From Rhizobium leguminosarum (GTDB taxonomy: Bacteria; Pseudomonadota; Alphaproteobacteria; Rhizobiales; Rhizobiaceae), in assembly GCF_001679785.1 (NCBI RefSeq), contig NZ_CP016286.1, forward strand, positions 1,488,001 to 1,552,000: a stretch of DNA of 64,000 nucleotides. Direction: 5' to 3'. The position numbers and the translations under genes are program-made. The stretch's first letter is position 1; each line of letters starts with the position of its first letter. The notes beneath the pieces were generated by a model that ran no database searches, was not told the origin of the DNA, and was given only the letters and a program-made list of their open reading frames with translations. Positions 16,919 to 25,914 of the stretch are shown here, piece after piece.

Positions 16919-17980
16919 ATGACCACTGCAACGACCATGATTAGCCCCTCCATCGCCCGCATTCGCGCACTGCAACCTGCGCATCGTCTCCTGAAGGCGG
17001 ATCGTATCGCACATATGAACGGTCGATATATCGGTCTAAAGCGCGACGAAAGCCTTGCATATGATCTCGATGCCCAGGAAACCAGCATTGCTGTTTCCGA
17101 AATTGGGAAGTTTTCCCGTCCTGACAAGCGCCGGATCATCGCGGTGTTGGGCGAATCCGGCGCGGGCAAAACGACCGCCTTGTTCGAGCACATCAACCAG
17201 CGTCCCGCGATGCTGCCCTACGTTGACGACGACGGTAACGAGTTCGATCCCGTTCTCTCGTTTACCAACCCCTCGCCAAACACTCCGTTGCTTTTCGCAT
17301 TGGAGGGTCTCCACGCACTCAAGTTTCCGATCCGCAAGAAACTGCAAGAAAACGAGGCCTGGCAGGTTTTCCGTGATGCCTTGAAAGCACGGCGGGTTCA
17401 TTGGGTCTTCGTCGACGAAGCGCAGCACGCCATCGACACCGCCAATGTGATCGAGATCACCAAGATCGCAAATGCTTTTAAGAACCTCGTGCAGATGCCC
17501 GACTGGCCGGTGCGCCTGATTTTGGCGGGCGTAGAGCCCCTTGGTTCTTTCCTCACGATAAAGCAGCTCACCAATCGCCATACCGTCGTTCACTTCGAAA
17601 AGATGAAAGACGCCGTCGGCATTGCCACCATCCAGCACGCTGCCAAGACGATCATTACCGAGCATGCCTCCCTTAAAACCGCGCTGCATAATGATCCGGA
17701 ATTCATCCACCGCCTGGCGCATGCTGGCGAGCACGATTTTGGAACGGTCACCCAGATCATTCGCGCGGCAACTGAAATTGCGATCTGGGACGACGACGTC
17801 GTCGTGACCGACGAGCACTTCAAGAAGGCGTACAGCCATTTTTCGGGCTGCGGTCCACTCGATAACATCTTCTCTGTGGCACACTGGAGCGAAATCACCC
17901 CACGGCTGGCCAAACTTCGTGAGGCGGACCGCCTCTGGCAGAAAGAGCATCCCCGTCATGCAAAGGTACTCGGCCTGTGA
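16919..17980 (+). CDS. tnsC: TnsC-like AAA+ transposition ATPase
   Basis: 353 aa of the TnsC/TniB type, which links the target selector (TniQ) to the TnsA-TnsB transposase. Walker A is VLGESGAGKTTALFEH near residue 77 and Walker B is WVFVDEAQHAID near 163. A sensor-1-like segment (VRLILAGVEPLG) and arginine-bearing helices (IIRAATEIAIWDDDVVV) follow. AAAGAGG lies 11 bases before the ATG at 16919. It starts 60 bp after tnsB and overlaps tniQ by 4 bp, so the three form one operon. Length is close to other small TnsC/TniB proteins. Confidence 0.9.
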   Translation: MTTATTMISPSIARIRALQPAHRLLKADRIAHMNGRYIGLKRDESLAYDLDAQETSIAVSEIGKFSRPDKRRIIAVLGESGAGKTTALFEHINQRPAMLPYVDDDGNEFDPVLSFTNPSPNTPLLFALEGLHALKFPIRKKLQENEAWQVFRDALKARRVHWVFVDEAQHAIDTANVIEITKIANAFKNLVQMPDWPVRLILAGVEPLGSFLTIKQLTNRHTVVHFEKMKDAVGIATIQHAAKTIITEHASLKTALHNDPEFIHRLAHAGEHDFGTVTQIIRAATEIAIWDDDVVVTDEHFKKAYSHFSGCGPLDNIFSVAHWSEITPRLAKLREADRLWQKEHPRHAKVLGL

Positions 17981-18870
17981 GTACCATCCGACCAGTAGTG
18001 AAATTCAATCCGGGAGAAACAGTCGGGAGTTTCTGCTCGCGGTTGGCGGCGGCGTACGGGTTGAGGTCGGCATCCTACTTTGCTGAGCTTTTTGAATTTA
18101 GTTTCTGGGGCCTGCTCAATGGCGGGCCCCGGGACATGCAAATTTTCGCCGAGATCACAGGTGTCCCTACGACACGTCTGGATGTCGGGGTCGCTTCGGT
18201 CGGACGCGATGTCATGATCAATGGGCACCGCTTCGCGAGGCGGTTCGTGGATCCCCTCCGCTGCAGACTTTGTCCCCGATGTGTGATCGACGGGATGGGA
18301 CCGCAGCACAACCCCACTCGCTCTTATGCGAAGGTGGAATGGGCGCTCAAGTCGATGCGCTGCTGCCCCATTCATGATCGCGAACTGATGACCTTCAAGG
18401 GGCGGACATGGCAAGACAGCGCAGATTTCGCCTGGGTCGTACGCGAGAACCTTAAGCTGATCGAACGCTCCACATCCCAGCTCCGGTCGTCACCATTCGA
18501 ACCGTACGTGTCGCTGCGCCTCAACGAGGATCTTGTTTCCGACGCGTGGCTCGACGCGCTCCCACTGCAAACAGCGATCCACTTTACAGAAACGCTGGGT
18601 GCGGTAATGCGGCATGGAAGCGAACCTGATCTGGAAACACTGACATCGTCGGAATGGGTGGATGCGGGTCGTGAGGGGATCGCAGTCACCAGCGCTGGGC
18701 TGGCAGCGGTCAAAGAGGTGCTCCACGAAATCGCTTCGCGTCCGATGCCGCGCGGAAGAAAATCGCTGACGATGGTATTCGGCAGACTGGCTGCCGAGGT
18801 CTTGGAGTTTGAAAACGATCCGGGCTATGTGGAGATTATCTCAGTGATGAGGGAATTCGCGCTAGGATAA
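17977..18870 (+). CDS. tniQ: TniQ/TnsD-family target-selection protein
   Basis: 297 aa beginning at GTG 17977 within the tnsC stop. The N-terminal TniQ signature is visible (PGETVGSFCSRLAAAYGLRS). A zinc-binding cluster CRLCPRCVID is followed 30-40 residues later by RCCPIHDREL, the usual CxxC...CxxH pair of TniQ. The C-terminal 120 residues are helical. It is shorter than Tn7 TnsD, so it may recognise a target through a partner rather than a long DNA-binding tail. No second TniQ, TnsE or CRISPR effector is seen in the window, so the target route is unknown. Confidence 0.85.
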   Translation: MSTIRPVVKFNPGETVGSFCSRLAAAYGLRSASYFAELFEFSFWGLLNGGPRDMQIFAEITGVPTTRLDVGVASVGRDVMINGHRFARRFVDPLRCRLCPRCVIDGMGPQHNPTRSYAKVEWALKSMRCCPIHDRELMTFKGRTWQDSADFAWVVRENLKLIERSTSQLRSSPFEPYVSLRLNEDLVSDAWLDALPLQTAIHFTETLGAVMRHGSEPDLETLTSSEWVDAGREGIAVTSAGLAAVKEVLHEIASRPMPRGRKSLTMVFGRLAAEVLEFENDPGYVEIISVMREFALG

Positions 18871-19333
18871 AGGCGTTGAGACGACCGGCAACGGCACCTC
18901 TGCATACCTTTCACTGCACGGGGACAGGTCGTGAAACCGCGCACTTAAACTAGCGCACGCGCTGGCCGCCGTTCGTTGATACTCAGTGCCATCCCTATTT
19001 TCCTGCAATGCAGCATTGGGATTTAACCGGTGGTACTCACAATCCGGCGGGGTGCGTGTCTGCCTGCCTTTGGCCAATCCGGCGGCGGCGTGGAAGCGTC
19101 TCTCGCCGCTTGCAACCCCAACAGAGAGCCAACTGCAAGCCCAGTGAAACTACAGTTGTGACAGCGTCCCAAACGTCCGTCCTACAGGCAGACTTGTTTC
19201 GCGCAACCTCCCCAGAGAGCGGGTGCGCCGATTTGGAAGAATTTGAATTCGAGCAACCTGATCTCGGGCGTCCAGATTTGGCTCTTCCCGCCGACAAGAA
19301 GGCGGACCCAGGTCTACCACCCTCCGTTCCATC
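18871..19333. other. Gap between tniQ and minus-strand cargo pair, no supported gene
   Basis: 463 bp between convergent transcription units. Minus-strand open frames here (one of 86 codons starting with TTG at 19297, containing VWDAVTTVVSLGLQLALCWG) lack ribosome sites and I do not call them. No clear hairpin terminator is visible. The short hydrophobic frame could be a decayed third member of the membrane-protein pair upstream. Confidence 0.35.
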
Positions 19334-19711
19334 CTACGCTTTGTAGCGAGAGCGACCTTCGTTTTTACGAAGCCAGGACGAGAACCACCTGACGCGCTTT
19401 GCGCTCTGCAACGATGGGCGGTCCGTGTCCTTGGCAATCGGATTTGACACAACGGTCTCTTGAGCGCCAGTCGCTGTGCAAAACAGGAGACATCCGTTGA
19501 AAACCGCCAGGACGCCGTCCCAAATCCCATGCAAAATGCCCGCATTAACAGCGCCCGCGAAAGCCACGATCAAGGAAACCGCCGCAGGCACCCACACGGA
19601 CTGAACCCCCAGGACCCTTCTGACTGTGTTCGTGACAACAATTATTATTAAAGAGGCGGTCGCAACCGACGCAAGCGAATCCGATGTGAAAAAAGTTGTT
19701 GCTGAAGCCAT
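19334..19711 (-). CDS. Small membrane protein coupled to protease gene
   Basis: 125 aa. Its ATG (19711-19709) shares one base with the TAA of the protease gene (TAATG), a strong sign of translational coupling. Three hydrophobic segments are visible at about residues 13-32 (VATASLIIIVVTN), 39-58 (VWVPAAVSLIVAFAGAV) and 62-80 (WDGVLAVFNGCLLFC). A basic, Ser/Arg-rich cytoplasmic tail follows. No family is recognised. The stoichiometric pairing with a membrane-anchored protease suggests a partner, substrate, inhibitor or effector pore. The sequence does not say which. Confidence 0.65.
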   Translation of the reverse strand: MASATTFFTSDSLASVATASLIIIVVTNTVRRVLGVQSVWVPAAVSLIVAFAGAVNAGILHGIWDGVLAVFNGCLLFCTATGAQETVVSNPIAKDTDRPSLQSAKRVRWFSSWLRKNEGRSRYKA

Positions 19712-21057
19712 TATCGATCCTCGAATGGAATTACATTGCTAATGCGTTCACTTGGATTTATCGCTGCCAAGCGGTCGTTCAGAAATTCAAACAACGGTTC
19801 CGCCAGGATTACGTAACTGAAGCGCTCAGTGCCGCCGTGGATCAGCCCAAGAAAGCTATTCTTCCCGCCAAGGCCCGCGACCACCCAGGAACCGGAGTCG
19901 CCCTTCTTGGAAAAGCCTTTCGACGTCCGAGGATAAACAAAGAGGCCGAGAATGCGCCTCCTTCGAACCGCGACCGTACACGCTGGAAAACTGTAAAGCG
20001 TGCCATCAATCGTATATTCGGAAACCCGGTTTTCGACGTAACCTTCAACGGGAGACGCTCCGCCGAGTCTGGTCACATATCGACCCTCAGCGTAGAGATC
20101 AGATAGAAACGATTGCTCGACAATGGGCAAAGCCGATCCGAAGTGACCCGCAAAACACCCGTCATGCATATTTATCAATGTCGCGTCCGGAATGTCGGCT
20201 CCGGGGCTCAACGTGGGAAAGATGTCGTGATCGCAGCGGGGCAAAACGTGCTTGCAGGTTAGCGCGTACAATAAATCGGAAACGGTTTTGACACCTCCCG
20301 CAATCGTCCCCATCTCCTCCGGCGTATCGCGGCACGCACGATGAAGCGTTGCGGGAGAATAGGCGCCGAACTCAACGCCAATCCCCAACCATTCTTTCAG
20401 CCTCAGCAGATGACCTTCGATAAGCTCGCGATGTGGCGTGGCAATGGTGACAACCCAATCAAGGTATCCCTGACGTCTTTCCCAGAATGACAACTTTCTT
20501 AAGGACAAACTGTATTCGAGACTTGTCTCTCCTGATCGGGTCGCAAATTCAGATAGCGTCTGCAACGCATCGCCTGCTCGGCCGAACAGTACGGTCTCTC
20601 TTTCTTTCTGATAGCGAAGTCGGATTTCTTGGGCCGACGCCTCGGCGTTTGAGAGCCGCCTTGGTCCCTCGGGTGTTTCGAAAAGCGGTGGTGTTTCCCG
20701 GATCTTGATCTGGCGGTCGGTCAAGAGACTGCGTTCAATGAAGGAGCGGCGGCCGGACTCGGCCGCCAGGGCATCTGCGATTGAAGCCAGAAATAGACCG
20801 CTTGATCTTGAACGAAGCAGCACAATGGCCGACGAAACAAGCGTCAACAGTAGGCTGGGGATTGACGCGAGGAAGAAGGCAAGCTGACCGATTGCCGCGA
20901 AAAAGTAATACAGCCCGATAAATGGCACCACGATGATCCGAAGGATTGCCGTGAGGAGTTGGCCGAGCTGAAACATGATGTAATTACGTCGTTTAAAAAA
21001 TCGAAAATTTAAAATCCGGATCCGGCGAATCAGGACCCAAATGAATGACTTACGCAT
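19711..21057 (-). CDS. Membrane-anchored trypsin-like serine protease
   Basis: 448 aa. Two N-terminal hydrophobic segments (about residues 28-50 and 55-80: LLTAILRIIVVPFIGLYYFF, LASIPSLLLTLVSSAIVLL) anchor it in the membrane. A helical linker of about 150 residues leads to a chymotrypsin-fold domain. The triad is recognisable as His270 in LTCKHVLPR, Asp291 in PDATLINMHD and Ser388 in KGDSGSWVV. Start at 21057 or ATG 20976 is uncertain because no ribosome site is obvious. It is co-transcribed with a small membrane protein and lies next to tniQ on the opposite strand, the position of cargo in Tn7-like elements. I do not know a described family with this architecture. Confidence 0.75.
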   Translation of the reverse strand: MRKSFIWVLIRRIRILNFRFFKRRNYIMFQLGQLLTAILRIIVVPFIGLYYFFAAIGQLAFFLASIPSLLLTLVSSAIVLLRSRSSGLFLASIADALAAESGRRSFIERSLLTDRQIKIRETPPLFETPEGPRRLSNAEASAQEIRLRYQKERETVLFGRAGDALQTLSEFATRSGETSLEYSLSLRKLSFWERRQGYLDWVVTIATPHRELIEGHLLRLKEWLGIGVEFGAYSPATLHRACRDTPEEMGTIAGGVKTVSDLLYALTCKHVLPRCDHDIFPTLSPGADIPDATLINMHDGCFAGHFGSALPIVEQSFLSDLYAEGRYVTRLGGASPVEGYVENRVSEYTIDGTLYSFPACTVAVRRRRILGLFVYPRTSKGFSKKGDSGSWVVAGLGGKNSFLGLIHGGTERFSYVILAEPLFEFLNDRLAAINPSERISNVIPFEDR

Positions 21058-21621
21058 GAATAAACGGCCGACTGCATTAAACCAAGGGTGGAATGAATAT
21101 TTGCTGCTGTCTAGCCGAAAGCCGTGCGATCAAGTTGGAACCACCAGCCCCGCCAGCTTTTATCAGTTCCACTTCTCGATCAATGGCCTCCAACCCGGCA
21201 ACCGGGACGGGGCGGTTTGAAATGGTTTTTCTTCAAAACCAGGAAAATGTCGATCAAGAAATGGTCGTGGAATCAAATCCGGCGCCAGACCCGGTTTGAT
21301 CCGGCAGATCGTTCCTATCGAAATGGCAAAACCCACCTTTTCTGGGATTCTAATCCGATCTTTCCGCCGGTTTTACAAATGACATACCTTCGTCATTCAT
21401 CTCATAATCCGCTCTTTTAAAGTCGCCCCGCTCGAATTTGCGCCTGGACGATCCAGCATATCGACGAGTTCGCCTGCGGACGTGCCTCGTTGAGCGGCTG
21501 GGTGCCAGCCAACAGATTCTTTTTAAAACCCGTGTCTCGGACGACGCGCGCTTGACGACAATGTCCGGGTCAGACTGTTGAGACGGGATTCGATTGAAAC
21601 CCCGCCGTGGGCTCGCCGTTG
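21058..21621. other. Non-coding gap with short repeated words; possible transposon end
   Basis: 564 bp between two minus-strand genes. The word CGATCAA occurs at 21127, 21177 and 21251, and GAAATGG at 21219, 21258 and 21320. An imperfect palindrome ATCAAATCCGG/CCGGTTTGAT spans 21272-21300. The part to about 21420 is less GC-rich than the flanks. Repeated short sites of this type could be TnsB binding sites near an end of the Tn7-like element, but I could not match them to a copy at the other side. No gene with a ribosome site is seen. Confidence 0.35.
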
Positions 21622-23772
21622 CTATTCCTCAAGTGTCGGGATGACTTTCGATGGTCTTTGCAGCTCCGATGCGGCTGCGGTTGCCGCTGCATCGGCGGGA
21701 CCGCCGGAAACATGGACGGTCGGCGTTGCAAACTGGATGCCTTTTTCCGCGAATGTCTTCTTGAGCATGGCAAGGGCCTTTCGGCGAACGCCGAACTGTT
21801 CGCCGGATTTCGTCATGAACTTCAGCCGTATCTGCACCCCATAATCCGCCATCTGCTCGATCCCTTGCATTTTCAAGGGCTCGATGATGTTAGGCCCGAG
21901 TTCGGCATCCTCCAGAAGCTCAACGCCGATGCGTTTGATGGTCTTGCGGACCTCCTCGAGGTCACTGTCGTAGTTCAGGGTGAGCGTAATAATATCGATG
22001 ACCCAGTCGCGGCTGAGGTTTTGCACCGCGCCGAGTTCGCCGAAGGGAACGATGGTGACCGGACCGCGATGATGTCGCAAGCGGATCGATCGCAGCGAGA
22101 AACCTTCGACTGTGCCTTTATATTTCGCCGCCTGGATGTATTCGCCGATGCGAAAGGCATCGTCGAACAGATAAAAGACGCCAGAGATGATGTCCTTGAC
22201 GAGTGTTTGCGCACCGAAGCCGACCGCTATGCCGACGACGCCAGCGCCCGCCAGCAGTGGTCCGATCTGGATGCCAACGGCATCCAGGATCATCAGGAAG
22301 CCAACGGCGCCGATCGCCAGGAACAGCACATTGCGAAGAATGGGAAGGAGCGTATTCAACCGCTGACGCCGACGCGCTTCGGGGCCATCCTGATGTCCCC
22401 CCTGCTCGCTTCGCGACGCCACCGCCATCTGGCTGTCGATCAGCGTGCTTGCGAGCTTCCAGATTACGTCGGTCACCAGCAGCACGATAACAATGCGGAT
22501 TCCGGCGCGGATCAAGCGTGTGGTCACGGTTTCGGCAGCGGCGAGATCGCTGAGATTGACATTCCACGCGCGGGCAATGAGCAGCGCGGCGACCACAATG
22601 AGGCCGTTCCGCAGCGTTTGCATGATGACAACAGACCATCCGACGATAGCCGGATCCTCGACCGCCTGCTCGTCGCCGGATTGTATAATGCGACGAATGA
22701 TATCATGAGCCACCGAAACGGTAAGCGGCAGAAGCGTGATGACGACCAATGTCCAGAATGCACCGCGGAGCCCGGATACCCATAACAGCCACGATAGCAG
22801 CATGCTCGCGCTGAAGCCGACACAGACCAGCCGGCTCATGGGCGGCCCGTCGGAACGAAAGTGCCGCAACCAGATCATAACGATCAAAGCGATTGAAACG
22901 ACACCAAACCATGCTGCGGTAAAGAGGTCGACCAAGATGGGTGAAGCCCGGATCGTCTTGATCACTTCAATGGTGGCCCAGCCAGCCGCCAGCACAGCGA
23001 CGATTCCGAGGAGCCAGTAATACCAGAACCAGGCAAGCGAGGTGACAAGCGTCAGAAGCCGCATATGCGGCAGGCGGGCGCCTGGCGCGATGACAATGCG
23101 GCCCACAAGCACGCCAAGGCGCACCATCAGCGCGGCTGATAGCAGAATGAGCGCGATATCGCGAAACACGGCAGGCCATGGAAAGAGGATAAACGCGCCG
23201 AGGCTTCCGATCAGGTAACCGACCAAGGCGAGAAGACCCATTGAAAGCCGGGCGGCGTGGAGCTTGATCCGCTGCCGGACGGTGTCAGCAGGCGCGTTCA
23301 GCACAAAATGGAGCAGCCCTCGCCCTGACCACCAGGCAAGGCGCTGAGCAACGAACCCGCCTGCGACGAAGAGTATGACCGCCAAGATCAGGCCGACAGG
23401 TTCGATACGATCATCCGTTTGGAAGACCCGGATCGCCGACTGGATCTGCCCGGGCAGGGTCGGAAAGGCATCGACGAGTGTGAGCAACCTCTGGCGCAAA
23501 TCCTGTAGTGACGTGGCAATCGACGTCGGTGCCGCCTCTTGCGAGACTGCTACCGGCTGCGCCGGTTCCTGATTGCTTGGGACGATCCGATTGACCAGCG
23601 CTCGTCCGGAGTCATCATTCGGCAATTCGATAATAACCCGGATCGGCGCCGAGGAATTGGTCGGCTCAGCCGCCGATCCGGGGTTTGCGCTCGCCAGCAG
23701 AAGCGTTGAAAGTACCAGCGTCAGGAATGCGCACACTCTGCGGCGGGGATGACGGTCGTCGATGATGCGCAT
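21622..23772 (-). CDS. MscS-family mechanosensitive channel
   Basis: 716 aa, one of the large MscS-like proteins. A signal peptide (residues 1-35, ending NPGSAAE) is followed by a periplasmic region with IELPNDDSGRALVNRI and about nine to eleven hydrophobic segments from 130 to 560. The MscS pore and beta domain follow (GVVGIAVGFGAQTLVKDIISG, then EYIQAAKYKGTVEGFSLRSI and LRHHRGPVTIVPFGELGAV), with a cytoplasmic C-terminal vestibule. It would gate small solutes upon membrane tension and protect against osmotic downshock. It stands alone, with 138 bp to the next gene upstream. Length is greater than E. coli MscS (286 aa) but normal for the YbdG/YnaI/MscK-like rhizobial class. Confidence 0.9.
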   Translation of the reverse strand: MRIIDDRHPRRRVCAFLTLVLSTLLLASANPGSAAEPTNSSAPIRVIIELPNDDSGRALVNRIVPSNQEPAQPVAVSQEAAPTSIATSLQDLRQRLLTLVDAFPTLPGQIQSAIRVFQTDDRIEPVGLILAVILFVAGGFVAQRLAWWSGRGLLHFVLNAPADTVRQRIKLHAARLSMGLLALVGYLIGSLGAFILFPWPAVFRDIALILLSAALMVRLGVLVGRIVIAPGARLPHMRLLTLVTSLAWFWYYWLLGIVAVLAAGWATIEVIKTIRASPILVDLFTAAWFGVVSIALIVMIWLRHFRSDGPPMSRLVCVGFSASMLLSWLLWVSGLRGAFWTLVVITLLPLTVSVAHDIIRRIIQSGDEQAVEDPAIVGWSVVIMQTLRNGLIVVAALLIARAWNVNLSDLAAAETVTTRLIRAGIRIVIVLLVTDVIWKLASTLIDSQMAVASRSEQGGHQDGPEARRRQRLNTLLPILRNVLFLAIGAVGFLMILDAVGIQIGPLLAGAGVVGIAVGFGAQTLVKDIISGVFYLFDDAFRIGEYIQAAKYKGTVEGFSLRSIRLRHHRGPVTIVPFGELGAVQNLSRDWVIDIITLTLNYDSDLEEVRKTIKRIGVELLEDAELGPNIIEPLKMQGIEQMADYGVQIRLKFMTKSGEQFGVRRKALAMLKKTFAEKGIQFATPTVHVSGGPADAAATAAASELQRPSKVIPTLEE

Positions 23773-23910
23773 ATAGCCGTGGTCCCCGCGACGGTGTCGT
23801 CGCTTTTGCCGGGTTGGTCGAAACTTCGGACTTTGTGAAGCGTTGCACGACCAACGTCAATCGACGAACCGGTCTCGGGGCGCAGACTGCGAACCAAAGG
23901 CCAGGCGGCG

Positions 23911-25221
23911 CTAAGACCGCACGCTTCTGAAGGCCTCCCGGATCTCCTGGCTGAAGAGTTCCGGCTCCTCCCAGGCAGCGAAGTGACCGCCCTTGGAGGC
24001 GTGGTTGTAGTAGATAAGTTTCGGATAGGCCTTCGACAGCCAGTGCTTTGGCGGCTTGTAGACCTCTCCGGGAAACACCGTGACGGCGACCGGGACTTTG
24101 ACGGGCGTGAGCTTCGCGCCCGACATGACGTTTTCCCAATAGATGCGGCAATTCGAGGGGCCGGTATTCGTCAGCCAGTACAGTGTGATGTTGTCGAGGA
24201 CGGCATCCTTGCCAAGAGCTTGTTCGGGGTCGCCGCGTGTATACACCCAGTCGGCGATCTTGTCGTAAAGCCAGGCGGCTAGGCCGACCGGAGAATCCGC
24301 AATGCCGTAACCGATCGTTTCCGGCCGCGTGCTCATGATCGCTGCGTAACCGAAGCCGTTGTTGAGGAAGTCCCGGGCCTCGTCGAAGACGACCTTCTCA
24401 TCGGCAGACAAGTTATCCGGAGCCGGCCCTCCATTTTTAAGAGCCTGCGCTGCGTCCGATGGAAACGTCGTGGCACGCTCGACCCGGTTGACGTGGATCG
24501 CGAGCAGCCCTTCGGGCGCCTGGCGACCCAAGGCGTCGCTGATGATCGCGCCCCAGTCACCGCCTTGCGAGGCATAGCGGTCATAGTTCAGACGCTTCAT
24601 CAGCACGTCCCAGGCGGCCGCTATCCGCTGGGGGTTCCAACCTGTTGCAGGAGGTTTGCCGGAAAAGCCGAATCCTGGAATCGAAGGGATCACCAGATGG
24701 AAGGCATCATCAGCCGTGCCGCCATGCGCCGTCGGATCCGTCAGCGGCCCGATGACATCAAGCAGCTCGAAGGCCGAACCTGGCCAGCCGTGGGTCATGA
24801 TCAGCGGCAGCGCGTTTTCATGACGGGAACGGACATGGATGAAATGGATGTCCAGTCCATCGACAGCGGTGAGAAACTGCGGAAATGTATTCAGCCTGCT
24901 CTCCGCCTTCCGCCAGTCGTAAGACGACTGCCAGTAGCGCACCAGCTCCTTCAGCCTGTCGGGCTGGACGCCCTGCGAACGGTCCATGACGGTTTCGCCG
25001 TCGGCCCACCGAGTCTCGGCGAGACGCCGCCTGAGATCTGCGAACGCCGCCTCGGAGACCTCAACCTTGAACGGTCGAACCTCCTCGGACGCGACGCCGA
25101 CAACATCAGCGGCGTTGGACGTGCGAGGAAGGAAAACGGCGGTTACGCCGGCCGCGGCAAAGCCTGACAGCAGTGAGCGGCGCGATACGTCGCGGTGTTT
25201 CAAAACGTTCAGCATTGCCAT
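23911..25221 (-). CDS. Tat-exported epoxide-hydrolase-like alpha/beta hydrolase
   Basis: 436 aa. A twin-arginine signal (SRRSLLSGFAAAGVTAVFL, cleavage near SNA) directs export. It is followed by an epoxide-hydrolase N-terminal (EHN) domain (RPFKVEVSEAAFADLRRRL...RWADGETV). The hydrolase core has the HGWP oxyanion motif (MTHGWPGSAFELLDVIG), the nucleophile Asp in SQGGDWGAIISDALG and the catalytic His in ASKGGHFAAWEEPE. The reaction is presumably hydrolysis of an epoxide to a diol on an unknown substrate. The neighbouring VOC gene 67 bp upstream in the same direction may be co-expressed. Confidence 0.88.
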   Translation of the reverse strand: MAMLNVLKHRDVSRRSLLSGFAAAGVTAVFLPRTSNAADVVGVASEEVRPFKVEVSEAAFADLRRRLAETRWADGETVMDRSQGVQPDRLKELVRYWQSSYDWRKAESRLNTFPQFLTAVDGLDIHFIHVRSRHENALPLIMTHGWPGSAFELLDVIGPLTDPTAHGGTADDAFHLVIPSIPGFGFSGKPPATGWNPQRIAAAWDVLMKRLNYDRYASQGGDWGAIISDALGRQAPEGLLAIHVNRVERATTFPSDAAQALKNGGPAPDNLSADEKVVFDEARDFLNNGFGYAAIMSTRPETIGYGIADSPVGLAAWLYDKIADWVYTRGDPEQALGKDAVLDNITLYWLTNTGPSNCRIYWENVMSGAKLTPVKVPVAVTVFPGEVYKPPKHWLSKAYPKLIYYNHASKGGHFAAWEEPELFSQEIREAFRSVRS

Positions 25222-25288
25222 GATGCCGTGTCCTTTCGTGATATCGAGGAGAGGAAAAGATGCCCTGCCCGCTTCAATGCCGAAAATG

Positions 25289-25726
25289 TCAGGCTTGGTC
25301 CGCTCCGGAACGAAAGATCAGAAGCTTGTTGCCTTCGGGATCGCGAAAATATGCGCAGTAAGGACCCGTGCCGTTCTCGCCACGCGGACCAGGAGCCCCT
25401 TCGTCCGAGCCACCCAATGCAGTTGCATGGGCTTCGTCGACCTTTGAACGGGACGGAGCTTCGAAAGCAATCATTCCACCGTTGCCGACGGTGGCAGGGC
25501 GGCCATCGAACGGCTTGATGATGCCGAATTCGAGCGTGCGATGACCGTAGTAGATGGCTCGGTTGGGCTGGACGAGGACTCGTCCGATCCCGAACACGGC
25601 CAGAAGCTTGTCGTAGAATGCCGAGGCGGCATCCAGATCGTTCGTGCCGACAGTGACGTGGCCCGGGAGGCCGCGGACCTTGTCGGGGGTGGCCGCAACC
25701 TGTCTGCTTTGGGTAATGTCAGTCAT
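25289..25726 (-). CDS. VOC-family (glyoxalase/dioxygenase fold) protein
   Basis: 145 aa with the paired beta-alpha-beta-beta-beta modules of the vicinal oxygen chelate superfamily. HVTVGTNDLDAASAFYDKLL gives a probable metal ligand at His24, and the C-terminal GPYCAYFRDPEGNKLLIFR carries the usual DPEGN turn. The substrate cannot be told from sequence. It lies upstream of the exported hydrolase on the same strand and faces the alpha/beta hydrolase at 26028 across a 301-bp gap with two palindromes. Confidence 0.85.
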   Translation of the reverse strand: MTDITQSRQVAATPDKVRGLPGHVTVGTNDLDAASAFYDKLLAVFGIGRVLVQPNRAIYYGHRTLEFGIIKPFDGRPATVGNGGMIAFEAPSRSKVDEAHATALGGSDEGAPGPRGENGTGPYCAYFRDPEGNKLLIFRSGADQA

Positions 25727-25854
25727 ATCAGTTCTTCCTTATATTGTCGCGGCCGACGCTCTGCCGTCCGCAAGCAAACGCCAACGAGCTGTCTCAAATC
25801 GGCGGTTGGTGGATATTTGGGCGGGTCGACGGCCGGCCGGCACCTCGGGAAAGT

Positions 25855-25869
25855 GAGAGGCACCCTCTC
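25855..25869. promoter_or_regulatory. Palindromic operator-like site 1
   Basis: GAGAGG-CAC-CCTCTC is a perfect 6-bp dyad with a 3-bp centre, embedded in GTGAGAGG. An almost identical copy lies exactly 60 bp to the right. It is in the divergent intergenic region between the VOC gene and the alpha/beta hydrolase, so it probably binds a dimeric regulator of one or both. Which regulator is unknown. Confidence 0.55.
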
Positions 25870-25914
25870 ATTCAGATGTCAGCCTTGGGCAGCCGGATTG
25901 CCGCTGCCGCCGTC

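Noticed and set aside
19037..19297. 86-codon minus-strand frame with a hydrophobic stretch after the protease operon
   Set aside because: TTG start only, no ribosome site, and Arg-rich ending; noted as a gap rather than called.
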